Assembly: GCA_022315425.1 (NCBI GenBank)
Contig: JAIUPT010000020.1
Coordinates: 1,798,001-1,862,000 of the forward strand
Source: Pseudevernia furfuracea
Lineage: Eukaryota; Ascomycota; Lecanoromycetes; Lecanorales; Parmeliaceae
DNA: 64,000 bases
Reading direction: 5' to 3'
Shown here: one piece after another, positions 11,009-21,392 of the stretch
Numbering within the stretch: the first letter of the stretch is position 1
How the letters are laid out: every line of letters begins with the position of its first letter
Program-made: the position numbers and the translations under genes
Notes under the pieces: model-generated
What the model was told of the DNA's origin: nothing
The model's input: the letters and a program-made list of their open reading frames with translations, nothing else
Database searches by the model: none

Positions 11009-11928
11009 AGTACTACTGGCCGGAAAGGTATGGGATGGTATGGGATATTGACCTCTCATACCAGACCATGGTATAGGATGGTATGAGGTCTCTAGATCCC
11101 ATACCACTATGGGATGGTATGGGATTTTACTGGTATCATACCATGGGACGGTATAAACCTGGGATATCCCATGGGATGTGGCGGATAAGATAAGGATTCT
11201 GCTGAGAGCACTGCTGACTAGAATAATGACTAGAATAATGATGCTGAGACTGAAGTACTGCTGACTAGAAACAATGGTGAGATGCGCGAGACGAAAGAAC
11301 AATGACCCGATGACCCAATAGGCTTAGTTCTATGAAAGCACTGCTGACTAGAATAATGACTAAAATAGTAATACTAAGAGTACTGCTAACTAGAATAATG
11401 ATGCTGAGAGCGCTACTAAGAGCACTGCTGAGTGCACTTAATGCGACACTCAATGCGACACCGACACCCAATGCGACACTCAATGAGACACTTAATGAAA
11501 CACTCAATGGGACACCCAATGAGAGCCATTGAAGCACTTCTCAGCAGTGGTCTCAGCAGTGATCTCAGCAGTGATCTTAGTAGTGACAGTGACAGTGACA
11601 GTGGCAGTGATAGTGATCTCAGCAGTGATCTCAGCAGTGATCTCAACATCATTATTCTAGTCAGCAGTACTCTTAGCATTATTATTCTAGTCATCATTCT
11701 AGTCAGCAGTGCTTTTAGCAGTGCTTTCAGCAGAATTCTTATCTTATTTGTCACATCTCATAAGATATCCCAGATTTATACCGTCCCATGGGATATCTCG
11801 TTCAAATTCCGTCTCATACCTTTATAAAGGTATGATATTTGACCCCTCTCGATCCCATATCATACCATGGTATGGGACCAGTTGAGATGGGATATCCCGT
11901 GGGATATATCATATCTTTCCGGCCAGTA
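11009..11928. mobile_element. Non-autonomous foldback (TIR) element with 8-bp target duplication
   Basis: The left end holds TACTGGCCGGAAAG (11015-11028) and the right end its reverse complement (11915-11928). Imperfect inverted arms extend inward for roughly 200-250 bases. Both carry ATCCCATACC/GGTATGGGAT-type motifs, CCATGGGAC, the GATAAGATAAG block and TGCTGACTAGAATAATGA blocks. The 8-mer GCTGATAC stands directly outside both ends (11001-11008 and 11929-11936), as expected for an 8-bp target-site duplication (hAT-like or Mutator-like). The centre (about 11435-11640) is made of short tandem arrays related to GACACTCAATGC and TCTCAGCAGTGA. No transposase is present. It sits about 150 bases upstream of the decayed Ulp1-like gene. 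Confidence 0.75.
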
Positions 11929-12486
11929 GCTGATACCCTGGACAATGAAGAGAATATAGTTTTATGGGTGAGCGTGATGCTGATACCCTGGAAATATACG
12001 TCTGTCATGGCATTAAAGGTCTTAGGAAAGAGGAAATGATTCACAACAGGCGATCCACGGCAGATGGAGAATTGGTCTCACAGTGTAATGAAAGCAATGT
12101 CGTACTCCCTTTATTGCTTCATTCATACAGCGATGTCTTTTGAGAATTAGCTCTCTCGTTCACCATCCTGTCCCATCAGGCTCGGCATCTACCTCCACAA
12201 CTACATCCCACGCCATTCCCGCCCCAGTGATTCAACGCTCAGCACGAACATCTCCACGAGCACCCTGTTTCATATCCCTGCCACTCACAAACAGACTCCA
12301 CCATGAGTAGATTCACTATACCTTGAATACTATATCGCAATCGATACCCATAAAAGACTTTTTTACAGCTGCTGAATTTCCGCGCAGAATTCTTTCCGTA
12401 GTATTAATAAGAAAATCTGTCAGATATTAAATTAATATTAGACAATTCATGTAGAGTGCTGCAATCCACTTCGCGCTAGCTCTTCT
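11929..12486. other. Intergenic region, right flank of the foldback element
   Basis: It carries a roughly 50-nt block (about 11940-11987: AATGAAGAGAATATAG ... GAGCGTGATGCTGATAC) that resembles the left flank at about 10954-11008. The insertion site was therefore already a direct repeat. The rest is AT-rich and I see no gene. Confidence 0.5.
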
Positions 12487-13023
12487 TCAACAAGCCTGCC
12501 GTTTTTGCTGCCGCAAGAATTCCAAGATGATTAGCTCGTCTTTAACGACTTGCTGATTGAGAGTTGGCTGATCTTCGGACTTGCTGATTATTGTGGGCTT
12601 GTACTGAATAGTCGGCTTGTCTTCAATGACTTGCTGATTGAGAGTTGGCTTGTCTTCAACGACTTGCTGATTAAGAGTTGACTTGTCTTCGGACTTGCTA
12701 ATTGAGAATTGGCTGGTCTTCGGACTTGCTGTACTGGATAGTTGGCTTGTCTTCGGACTTGCTGTACTGGATAATTGACTTGTCTTCAATGACTTGCTGA
12801 TTGAGAGTTGGCTGGTCTTCGGACTTGCTGCTACAGTGAATGGCAGTGTACGTGGCAAAAAATCCGATACAGAAGGACTGAAGGGAACATTGCCGACCAA
12901 AACAACGTTCAGCTGAATTTTCCTCTTCCAGGGGCGTGAAGCCCAATATGGTAGACTTCTGTCGATGCAAAACACAAGTGCTACGCCCTCCCAACCAAAC
13001 ATCTTAGAGCGAGATTTCGGCAT
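12487..13023 (-). CDS. Hypothetical protein with 11-residue repeats
   Basis: The frame is open for 178 codons from ATG 13021-13023. The first 70 residues show no known domain. The rest is a degenerate 11-residue repeat, with versions such as SEDQPTLNQQV, EDKPTLNQQV and SPKTSQLSSTA, encoded by a 33-nt DNA repeat. Because the repeat length is a multiple of three, expansion or loss keeps the frame. It lies beside the foldback element in the accessory island. It may be a real low-complexity protein or an open frame produced by the repeat. Confidence 0.35.
   Translation of the reverse strand: MPKSRSKMFGWEGVALVFCIDRSLPYWASRPWKRKIQLNVVLVGNVPFSPSVSDFLPRTLPFTVAASPKTSQLSISKSLKTSQLSSTASPKTSQLSSTASPKTSQFSISKSEDKSTLNQQVVEDKPTLNQQVIEDKPTIQYKPTIISKSEDQPTLNQQVVKDELIILEFLRQQKRQAC
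12541..12830. repeat. Degenerate tandem repeat, about 33-nt unit
   Basis: The block ACTTGCTGATTGAGAGTTGG and variants (for example GACTTGCTGTACTGGATAGT) recur roughly every 30-35 bases, about eight or nine times, each separated by (G/T)TCTTC(G/A)(G/A). Confidence 0.8.
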
Positions 13024-14067
13024 GGCCGAACACTGGATAGGCGATGTTAGTATGCCATAAAAACACTCCTAATACAGCAGGGTGGAATGCCAACAGACAC
13101 AGAAGGCCTCATAGTTGCCAGGCATGCCGTCGCAAAGTTTGGGCGCCAAAACCTACGCCAGGTCATCGCACAACATCGTCTTTGGCTTTTCCATCTCTCT
13201 CATGTGTTGCCACGATTCTCCCTTCGTCCCCATAACCACATCCAAAAAAGTGCTTGAAGAGTGTCCGCTTCCTTGGCTTCCTGACGATTCCGGCTTTTGC
13301 ATCTTCTAACGCAGCAAACTTGTGGTTAGCTGTCTGCCCGGCCTCATGCTCGTGTGAACTTATAGATTTGACTCGTTGCTTCGGTATGATGGGTACAGAC
13401 CTTCTTTCCTTTTCCTAATCATCTCATCCCTCATTCGACTATACAGTATCTCCTCGTCTCTTCCCTCAATGTAGCCACCGGTGGGATTTAGTGTAACATG
13501 CATTTGAATGATCGTGTAGGATCTGTGTTATGGACTTGATACGGGAAAACAATGATGAGCGAAAGACAGAAGACCTTTAATATGTACTGCGCGCCGTAGG
13601 ATTCGTGGCTGTGCCAAAGAGTCGCAATCTACTGCTATTTCAAGCACGGCGCAGGAAATAGATCTTCCAACATCACAGCCTTGCAGCGACACCATGCAGA
13701 TGCGTATCAGCCATATGAACTTCTTCTGCTCTCTGGCTGGTCCAACTCGTGTGAACGCAACTCTCGGATTGAACATGCCAATTTTGTTGTTAGCATTTCT
13801 ACTGGCTCGCAGAGTAGGCTAATAGAGATTATCAATGTCTATATGTTGCAGGCCGATGGACAACAGAGGCTAGGGATTCAATTGAGGCCACCGACAATAA
13901 TAATCTGAAAGGCGGAGTTGTTCTTCCGTTGCAGCACCAAGCTTCTTATCGCGATAACAGCCCTACCAGAATTTGAGGAAAGTTTTACCGCACTACGAGT
14001 TGACTTCTGAGTCTGAACGTCAACAATGTTTCGCCGACAAGAATAGAGCTCGCAGGCCTCGAGCGGT
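13024..14067. other. Intergenic region upstream of RPA34
   Basis: Only short unconvincing frames are present. I see no domain, repeat or RNA gene. The part next to 14068 probably contains the RPA34 promoter. Confidence 0.5.
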
Positions 14068-15804
14068 ATGGCAGGTCCAAAACCATCTTCCTCGTTGCCC
14101 GCAAAGAAGCCAAAAGCAAAAGCATCGAACCTCGCGACGGCAGCCAAACCTTCACTGAGCTCTGAATTCGTTGTGGACTCAGATGATTCTGGAGATGCGA
14201 AGATCGCAAGAGTAAAGAAGCCAGCCTCGAAGACTGCCAAATCCGAATCAAGATTCGAAAGGCCGGCAGCACCAAAGCCCTCAATCTCGCAAGCAACACC
14301 CTCGAAGAAATGGAAATCAGCCAGCCCGAGTCCTGTGAAGGATGACTCTAGCATCGGTGGAAGTAGCAACGACAGCAATAGTCAAGATGAGAAGAGGCCT
14401 TCCAAGGGAAAGATTCTGGCAGCTCAAGATGGAAGCCCAACACTCAAGCCAAAACCGGGCACGGCTCGCCCTGTCTCAGCAACCCCTTCCATCAAACCTT
14501 CCACAAACGTCAAATCATTGGATCAAAAGATAGTGCGTGGATTGGGCGCTGCAGGAAACGAGTCAAAGAGTGAGGCTGGAGGGAGCAGCGAAGATGGTAG
14601 CACTGGGAGCGAAAGCGGTAGCGAAAGCGAGAGCGAGTCTGGAAGTAGCGACAAGACCTCTTTACAGAGCCCTGATAGGAGAAGTCCGGTTCAAAAAAGC
14701 GTGCCTCAGCAACCAAAGCCAACCTTCGAGCCACCTACTGGCTTCGAGTCTACGTCTATATCACTCCATCCAGCGTCCAAACTCTTGGAGATACTTGCAC
14801 CATCAAAATTACAAGGAAAGCAAATATGGCACGTCACCGCACCAGAATCGGTCCCAATCTCTTTAGTCAAACAAGTATCTATGAAGAACATCAGAAACGG
14901 TGCTTCTGTACTAGACTACCACGGCGCAAAATATAGGTTGGTCCCAGAATCGGAGGTCGAACAAGCCAGCAGCCGAGCATTGCTCTTGCCTTCCACCCAG
15001 ACGAATAACTACCGACGCTCAAAGACTACTATCATCAAAACCCTGCATCTGCAACAACTTGTGAGCCTCCCAAATCATGCACTCAAACCTGCAATCCACC
15101 CAAATCGCTCGGCATCAGCGTCGGAATCTTACAGAAAAATGCCGCGCCAACAGCCAGAAGGCTTGAGAATGCGGTACCGTCCATTTGGCGTCTCCGATGA
15201 CTCCGACTTGGAGTCTACTTCGGAGCCCATGCCGAAAGCACCGGAATTCCGCATCCCTGCTCCAGTGAAAGAAAGCTCGCCTGGAAGGAAGAGGAAGTGT
15301 CCCGAATCTAATGACGGTAATAGCAACATAGGACCTGCTGTCAAGTCGAAGAAACGAAAGCAAAGTCCGCAGGCTACTGCTGGAGCCATAGAGGATCCAA
15401 TGGACATCGACGGCATTTCAGATAAGAGGTTAAACGGAGTAGAGAGCCCAACTAAAATTTCACACCCAGAAATCAATGGCGTTTGGTCCATTGGCAATCT
15501 TCCCAACGGCAACGAGACGAAAGAGGAACGGAGAAAGCGACGAGAAAAGAAGAAACTCGAGCAACGAGAATCTCCTTCAAAGCCTGCAACTGCTCTTCCC
15601 CTTAACGTAAAACAAGATGCCGAAACAATGCAGCCAGGCGAAGTAGTAAAGGGCGTCTCAGCCGTTCCGAACGCTGTAGAAGGCATAAAAAGCATCAACG
15701 ACATCTCACCCCAAAAAGAGTCAAGGGACGAGAAGGCAAAACGCAAGGAAGAAAAACGAAGGCGAAAAGAGATGGAGTGCCGGGTCTCAACGCGAGGTCG
15801 CTGA
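14068..15804 (+). CDS. RPA34: RNA polymerase I subunit Rpa34 (A34.5)
   Basis: Rpa34 forms the TFIIF-like dimer with Rpa49 on RNA polymerase I and supports rRNA transcription. The frame gives 578 residues. The N-terminus is basic and carries EFVVDSDDSGD near residue 32. An acidic serine stretch (residues about 170-195) precedes the conserved A34 core (about 225-330: LQGKQIWHVTAPESVPISL ... GASVLDYHGAKYRLVPE). The long C-terminal part is Lys/Arg-rich with nuclear-localisation patches (KSKKRKQ, KRKEEKRRRK). The last patch is repeated downstream in another frame (KRKEEKRRRKME, to 16043). A 44-nt intron (15797-15840) would splice it on and move the stop to 16041-16043. The true C-terminus is therefore uncertain. 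Confidence 0.85.
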   Translation: MAGPKPSSSLPAKKPKAKASNLATAAKPSLSSEFVVDSDDSGDAKIARVKKPASKTAKSESRFERPAAPKPSISQATPSKKWKSASPSPVKDDSSIGGSSNDSNSQDEKRPSKGKILAAQDGSPTLKPKPGTARPVSATPSIKPSTNVKSLDQKIVRGLGAAGNESKSEAGGSSEDGSTGSESGSESESESGSSDKTSLQSPDRRSPVQKSVPQQPKPTFEPPTGFESTSISLHPASKLLEILAPSKLQGKQIWHVTAPESVPISLVKQVSMKNIRNGASVLDYHGAKYRLVPESEVEQASSRALLLPSTQTNNYRRSKTTIIKTLHLQQLVSLPNHALKPAIHPNRSASASESYRKMPRQQPEGLRMRYRPFGVSDDSDLESTSEPMPKAPEFRIPAPVKESSPGRKRKCPESNDGNSNIGPAVKSKKRKQSPQATAGAIEDPMDIDGISDKRLNGVESPTKISHPEINGVWSIGNLPNGNETKEERRKRREKKKLEQRESPSKPATALPLNVKQDAETMQPGEVVKGVSAVPNAVEGIKSINDISPQKESRDEKAKRKEEKRRRKEMECRVSTRGR

Positions 15805-16331
15805 GCACCAGCCAGGATCACATGATGCAAGGGACAGAAGATGCACCACGCGACGCTTCGATTCAGATTTCAACTCCCAAAGACAACTCCCCTAAAAAAC
15901 AACCACGAACCGTGCAGGGATCTCGGAATTCCACTCTGGATTCAAGTCGGATTTCTCAACGCGAAAAGGCGAAAGAGGAGAGGGCGAAAAGGAAGGAGGA
16001 AAAGAGGAGACGGAAGATGGAGAGTGGCAGTGCATGGTTTTGAAAGGAAAAAGGAAGATACCATTTTGCTTACACTTCTCGGAAGAAATAGAAATATACA
16101 GACCTACCCAGATAATGCTACTGGGGGAGAGCTTAGAGAAGAGGCGGTAGGAATAGCTCGTAGCCGTGCTAAAAGACCGCATGCAGAATACATAACCGAA
16201 TAATTCGGAATCTGCATACGACACGGCGTGCCTCGCAATAGATCTATCTACGTTCACGCCAGCTTATCATCAAAATTGTGCTCATCACCTTCATCACGTC
16301 GTCTTCATGCCCAAGTCCTCACCTCATTCTT

Positions 16332-17948
16332 TCACTTAACAAGCAAACTACTCCCTCCCATCTCCGCTGGCTTCTCCAGCCCCATCACTTCCAATAGCGT
16401 CGGCGCCACATCCCCCAACACGCCCTCCGTCTTCTTCAAGCTCCACCCTTCCGGCGCGTTCGCCATGATAAACGGCACCTTGTTAGTCGTATGGCTCGTC
16501 TTCGGTTTCCCTTCTTCCGTCTTCATTTCCTCCGCATTTCCATGGTCCGCGGTGATGAAAAGCACATACCCTGCCTTCTTACAGCATTCGTACACCTGGC
16601 CGATGGCTGCATCGGTGGCTTCGACACCTTTGATCGCGGCTTCGTAGACACCCGTGTGCCCGACCATGTCCGGTGGGGCGAAGTTGTTCATGAGGAATTC
16701 GTACTTGCCTTCTTTGATGCGGGTGCAGAGTTGGTCGGCGACGCCTGCCGCGCTCATTTTCGGATCTTTGTCGTACGTTGCTACTTTTGGCGAGGGTACC
16801 ATGTCTCGGTCTTCTCCTGGGAATTGCTTCTCGACGCCGCCGTTGAAAAAGAAAGTGACGTGAGCGTATTTCTCGGTTTCAGCGACATGGCATTGTTTGA
16901 TAGATTTCGAGCCAAGGTACTCGGCGAGGACATTACCCATGTGTTGCGGGCGGAAGGCGATGGGAAACGGGTAGTCTGTTTTGTATTGGGTCATTGTTGT
17001 TATGCTGATGTTTTTTGGGTAGGGGAAGTCGGGCTTGGGGGAGCGGTCGATGTCGCCGAGAAGTTGGGTAACTTCGCGGACGCGATCTGAGCGGTAGTTG
17101 AAGAAGAAGAGGGTGTCGTTATCTTGGACCCGGGCTTCTTTGCCGCCTACAATGATGGGTTTGAGGAACTCGTCGTTTTCGTCTTTGGCGTACTTTTCCT
17201 TAATCGTTGCCACAGGGTCAGTGGAGGGAGTGACATCTGGTCCTTCACCCGTGACAACTCCCTCCATACCTACCTCCACACGGTCCCATCGCTTGTCTCG
17301 GTCCATAATGTAATAGCGGCCAACAACGGTAGCAATTTGGCCCACTCCTAGCTCTTTCGTCTTTTCGATCAATTCTTGCAAATATCCAGCGCCAGACTTG
17401 GGATCTGTATCTCGCCCATCTCCAAACATGTGAATGTAGACCTTGGGCACTTTCAGCTCCTTTGCGACCTTCAATAGTTCGAAAACGTGTTTAATATGTG
17501 AGTGAACTCCTCCGTCCGAGACCAAACCCAGCAGATGCAACCTTCCATTGCCATCTTTTGCCCGCTCAAAGCAGTCTGTGAGCGTCTTGACTTTGTTCAA
17601 TTCGCCCTTCTTGATCGTCTGGTCTATCCGGACAACATCTTGCCAGACGACTCTTCCTGCTCCAATGTTCAAATGTCCAACCTCGCTATTGCCCATAAGA
17701 CCTTCTGGCAATCCCACAGCTAATGACGATGCCTCGAGCTCAGTATAGCCTTGCGTTGTCTTCGAGCCTGTCTTCGAGAATTCGTCCATGACGGGGGTTT
17801 TGGCGGCAGCAATTGCGTCGCCATCTTTGGGCGAGGTCTCGCTAGGGATGCCCCAGCCATCGATAACGACTAAAGAGGTCAGCTACTTTCAATTGACGGC
17901 TAAGATTGCGGTTGTACTCAATACTGCTTTCTGCTCGACCTTGACCAT
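16332..17948 (-). CDS. gpmI: 2,3-bisphosphoglycerate-independent phosphoglycerate mutase
   Basis: This cytosolic glycolytic enzyme interconverts 3- and 2-phosphoglycerate using two Mn ions and a phosphoserine. Exon 1 is 17918-17948 and exon 2 is 16332-17869. A 48-nt intron (GTACAA...TTTAG) joined in phase 1 restores the metal-binding start AVLIVIDGWG and gives 522 residues, the normal length. The nucleophile is Ser72 in GLMGNSEVGH. Further metal ligands are seen in FITADHGNAEEM and in NFAPPDMVGHTG. It is divergent from MED9 (509 bases between starts) and convergent with RPA34. Confidence 0.95.
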
Positions 17949-18457
17949 ATTGAAGGGTTCCGCAGCTTGCTAAAGCTGCAACTCAAAGGTGACGCTACTG
18001 CTGGTAGACAGATCTGGACAAGCACGAAAAGAAGAGATTGTGATATTTAAGAGTCAATTGTACAGGGAGAGCAGTAGAAATGTTACAGTACGAGTTGTTG
18101 GGGGACAAAAAGGAAATATTTCGTGGGGGTGGAGGGGCACCCCGACGACAACTCCTTGTCCGTTCACCATCTCCGTCAATTAGTATTCAACCATCTACCA
18201 GGAAACAGGAAAGCTATCCAAAAGGTGACAGTTTGAGATTTAAAACAAGCGTCGACAGAGACAAGAAGCTCCTCCTTGAAGTTGATTTTGTCCGAATTTT
18301 AAGGACTCCTACCCTTTTCGACTGCCACTTTCCTGGCACCTAGCCTGCCATTCGTACGATCCCTACGTCCACAACCATCACACTGAAAGCAGTGTGCATC
18401 CCCAAAGGCTGAACTTCTCCACTACAACGACCACGACCCTCACGATCCTCCCCCATC
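17949..18457. promoter_or_regulatory. Shared divergent promoter region, phosphoglycerate mutase / MED9
   Basis: These 509 bases lie between two divergent start codons. I see no clear TATA box or named site, so the regulatory role is inferred from gene layout. Confidence 0.45.
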
Positions 18458-18883
18458 ATGCCAACAGCAACCACCCCACCCACGCCCGACACGCTTCCTC
18501 CGCCGCAACTGTTCGACATCCTCCCGCCCCTTCACTCCCTGCTCTCTCGCCTCCTCCTCCCGCCGTCCACAGATGGTCTCACACCTTCACCAGATACGAC
18601 CCACCCCATATCACCCAAAGACCTCGCAACAGCCGCTTCATCCATCACGAACAAAATACAGAAGGCGCAGACTGCAGTCAGAGGGCTCCCGGGTGTAGAG
18701 ACGGGCATCGAAGAGCAGGAAGAAGTGATTGCGGAATTGGAAGAAGAGAGCAGACGATTGAGGGGTGTGGAGGAGGGCATTGCGAGGGCTGCGAGAAATA
18801 GATTGGAGGGAGCGGCTATTGATGTCGAAGCGGGGAATGCTGATGATGATGGTGGTGGTGGTGGTGGGGCCATGGAGACGTGA
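18458..18883 (+). CDS. MED9: Mediator complex subunit 9
   Basis: Med9 (Cse2) is a small middle-module subunit of Mediator, which links activators to RNA polymerase II. It is a single exon of 141 residues. The conserved pattern is FDILPPLHSLLSRLL (residues about 19-33), then an ILE/LYS-rich helix (DLATAASSITNKIQKAQTAV) and a Glu-rich coiled coil (GIEEQEEVIAELEEESRRL). The tail is Asp/Gly-rich and of low complexity. The start is the first ATG before the conserved helix. Confidence 0.85.
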   Translation: MPTATTPPTPDTLPPPQLFDILPPLHSLLSRLLLPPSTDGLTPSPDTTHPISPKDLATAASSITNKIQKAQTAVRGLPGVETGIEEQEEVIAELEEESRRLRGVEEGIARAARNRLEGAAIDVEAGNADDDGGGGGGAMET

Positions 18884-19684
18884 TGGATGGGTCACGGGCG
18901 TATGTAATGGCCAGGGCATGGTGTGGAGGAGTTGAGAAATGCCGTGTCGAATACTGGTGACGGCTATGCCCTCGCATCATCTACTCCTCGCCGACGAAGG
19001 CTATTGGGGCTCTTCCACCAACAGACATAACTGTGAGCACCAACACACTTCCAAGGTACCTACCCTTTCACCAGACTCGTGAAGATGGAACACAACTCAC
19101 ATTCGTTGTTTTCACGCGAGCAGGTGCACGATCCCATCAACCCGTCAGGACCATAAGCGCACCCAACTTCGCTTTTCTTGTAAGTCTGATAGGGGAGTCC
19201 TTGCCGGTTAGAACAATAGAAAAACTCAGTACGTCTCACTGCTGACTGGGGGACTTTTTTCGCATCTGCAGGTGTTGGCTCGATGCGTTCTACGTTCTCG
19301 GAGAGAGAGAGAGGAAGAGTCAGTGTTTGAGTCTCGACTCTCATTAGGATGTGTGGTCGATGCTTTAGGGCTGGGAATGCTGAAGAGCAGTGTCAAAATG
19401 GATGATCCCCTTCTTGGTTGAACGAGAATCGAGCCAATGGCGGAAGCAAAAATCCTTGAGACACGTCTGGCTCTGTGCTAGTATTTTTGGCTGCTCTGTA
19501 GCGTAGCATGGCACTTTGGGGAATGCTCGACAAGACAAGCGTTGAGATTCGGCGCCAGTATGTTCAAATGTTGCATGCATTCTTGTCTACTTTTCAGTGT
19601 ATATTTACAATGGACTCTCCCGCAAGCATGGAAAAAGACAAAGTGCCCGAAAATCAAACCCCACCCACTCCCCATCTACCTCCT
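18884..19684. other. Intergenic region between convergent MED9 and the peroxygenase gene
   Basis: No gene seen. A GAGAGAGAGAG run lies near 19301. It probably holds the two 3' untranslated regions. Confidence 0.5.
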
Positions 19685-21392
19685 TCACACCCCCTTCGCT
19701 TTCGTATACCCCGGATAGACATCGTACATATCCGCATTCACCGCCCCCAACTGCGGGCACCCCAGTCCCGCCAGGTTACTCGAAATGGCATCCGCCAGCG
19801 GCTGCAGCGCCGCCGTCAAATTCTCGTACAACCCCGCCACGACCGTGGGCGCTTCCGCCTGCACGAGCTGGAAAATGAAGCATTCGAGATTGTTGCCTTG
19901 AGCCAGAGTGGCGCCGTTGAAGACACCATTTGTCAAGTCGGCAACGTCGAGGCCCGTGAAGGAGTTCGTGGTGCCGGTGTTGCCGCCGATGGAGAGGAGG
20001 CGCGGGTCGAGCAGGCCGAAGGCGAGGACGTCCAGGACGAAGCTGTGAGGTCAGATTGATTTCTTCAAAGACGATGCGTCGAGATGGGAAATACTTGGGG
20101 TGTATGATCTGGTAGGGGAGGGGGGGGGGGAGGGGCATGATTTACTCAGGTATAGTGTATGGATCGCTAAGAGGACGTCGGTAGAAATTACTTGGGATGC
20201 GCTCCCAGCCCGCGGTGTATTCAAAGGCTCCACTGTCGCCAGTCACGGCGAAGAATGACATGAAGCTCGCCTTGTCGAGGTAGCCTGATGGATACTCGGC
20301 TGAATGGTTGGCCATCATGCGGGGCGGGAAGGCGTAGCCGGCTGGGGAGACGAAGACGCCGGCGAATTGGGGAAAAAAGAAGTACGGGTTTGTGGCGACA
20401 GAATTGTTGAATTGTGCTTGGCGGAAGGGAAAGAGAGCTGTGTATTGTTCCGGAGCGGGCTTGGCTCGTGTTAGCTATGGGGTGCATTTGGGTAGCTAGA
20501 TTTCAAGGTGAGACTTGCCGTATTTTCCGGGAGAGCATCGTAGTATTGCTGGAATCGGTCGACCTGGAGAAGGTAGTCGTTCCCACTGGATGATATCAGA
20601 ACCCATTTAGCATTTGACCGTTGCATGGGTGGACTAAGAAAGCTTAAAGATACTTACACGACGTACAAGTCCCCACGCGTTGGAGAGGTATCAGCTTCGT
20701 AGTTGTTGTGAGAGCCACTCAAGCCAGATGGGGTTCCGAGGAGGCCGGAATTCAGGATTTCCTCGCTAGTAGCTGGTCCGCCAATGGAATATCCTGGGTC
20801 TGCTGAAAGAGAGTCGCCATCAAATGCGGTACCGTAGACTACAAGAAATGTGCCGAGATCGATACCCATACCGTATGCTGGGTTCACGTTATTAATATGC
20901 CGGATAGGCTGTCTACACAGCAATGCGGGAAGGAGGAAGAGGGCGCTGGGAACGGAGTGTTCGAATAGGGAAGGCTGCTATGGAACCTTGAGAGAAGCAT
21001 CATAATGAAATAGACTCACCAGTATTCACAGCAGAAACGATGGTGGGAATATCAGCAACACCGTTGTGTGGAAGGTAACCATGATTCGCCAACGCATTGA
21101 GACCGGGGCAAGGACCTCGCTGATCTCCAGCTCCAGGTGCAACCCATGCATACTCACCAGTAGTGGAAACTTGCTGAGAGGTGGGGTCGAAAGTAGTTTG
21201 ACGCTTCAACTCCTTGTTTGTGGTTAGATGGGGGCATTCTGCTTCGTTTCGCTTGGCTAGGTGAGGAGATCCGCTGGAGTCCTGTGCGAGTTTTGTCAAA
21301 CTCTTAACGCTATTGGAATTTAAACGTGGGAAGGCAGTGACTTGGATGGTTATGAGCGCGAACAAGAAGAAAGATAGCTTAGAAATCATCAT
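19685..21392 (-). CDS. Secreted heme-thiolate peroxygenase (peroxidase family 2, unspecific peroxygenase-like)
   Basis: Members oxygenate or halogenate organic substrates with hydrogen peroxide outside the cell. Five exons are 21020-21392, 20658-20877, 20519-20585, 20146-20474 and 19685-20042, giving 448 residues. Intron 3 (20475-20518) starts with GC instead of GT, and intron 4 carries a run of ten C on this strand. The signal peptide is MMISKLSFFLFALITIQVTA. The heme-thiolate cysteine is Cys95 in GPCPGLNALANHGYLPHNG. The acid-base glutamate lies in NNYEADTSPTRGD. Conserved later blocks are YTAGWERIP and LLSIGGNTGTTNSFTG. Substrate unknown. Confidence 0.88.

Noticed and set aside
11437..11640. 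Regularly spaced short repeats resembling a CRISPR array
   Set aside because: The units are contiguous 12-base repeats without unique spacers, in a eukaryotic genome.
11332..11827. Several open frames on both strands inside the foldback element
   Set aside because: They are made by the 6- and 12-base tandem arrays and inverted arms. There is no transposase motif.
17870..17948. Alternative first splice of phosphoglycerate mutase using GTATTG as donor
   Set aside because: It would put three extra residues before VVIDGWG or break the frame. The GTACAA donor restores the family sequence AVLIVIDGWG.
19508..20059. 183-codon plus-strand frame over the peroxygenase 3' end
   Set aside because: It lies opposite well-supported peroxygenase exons and has no protein-like pattern.
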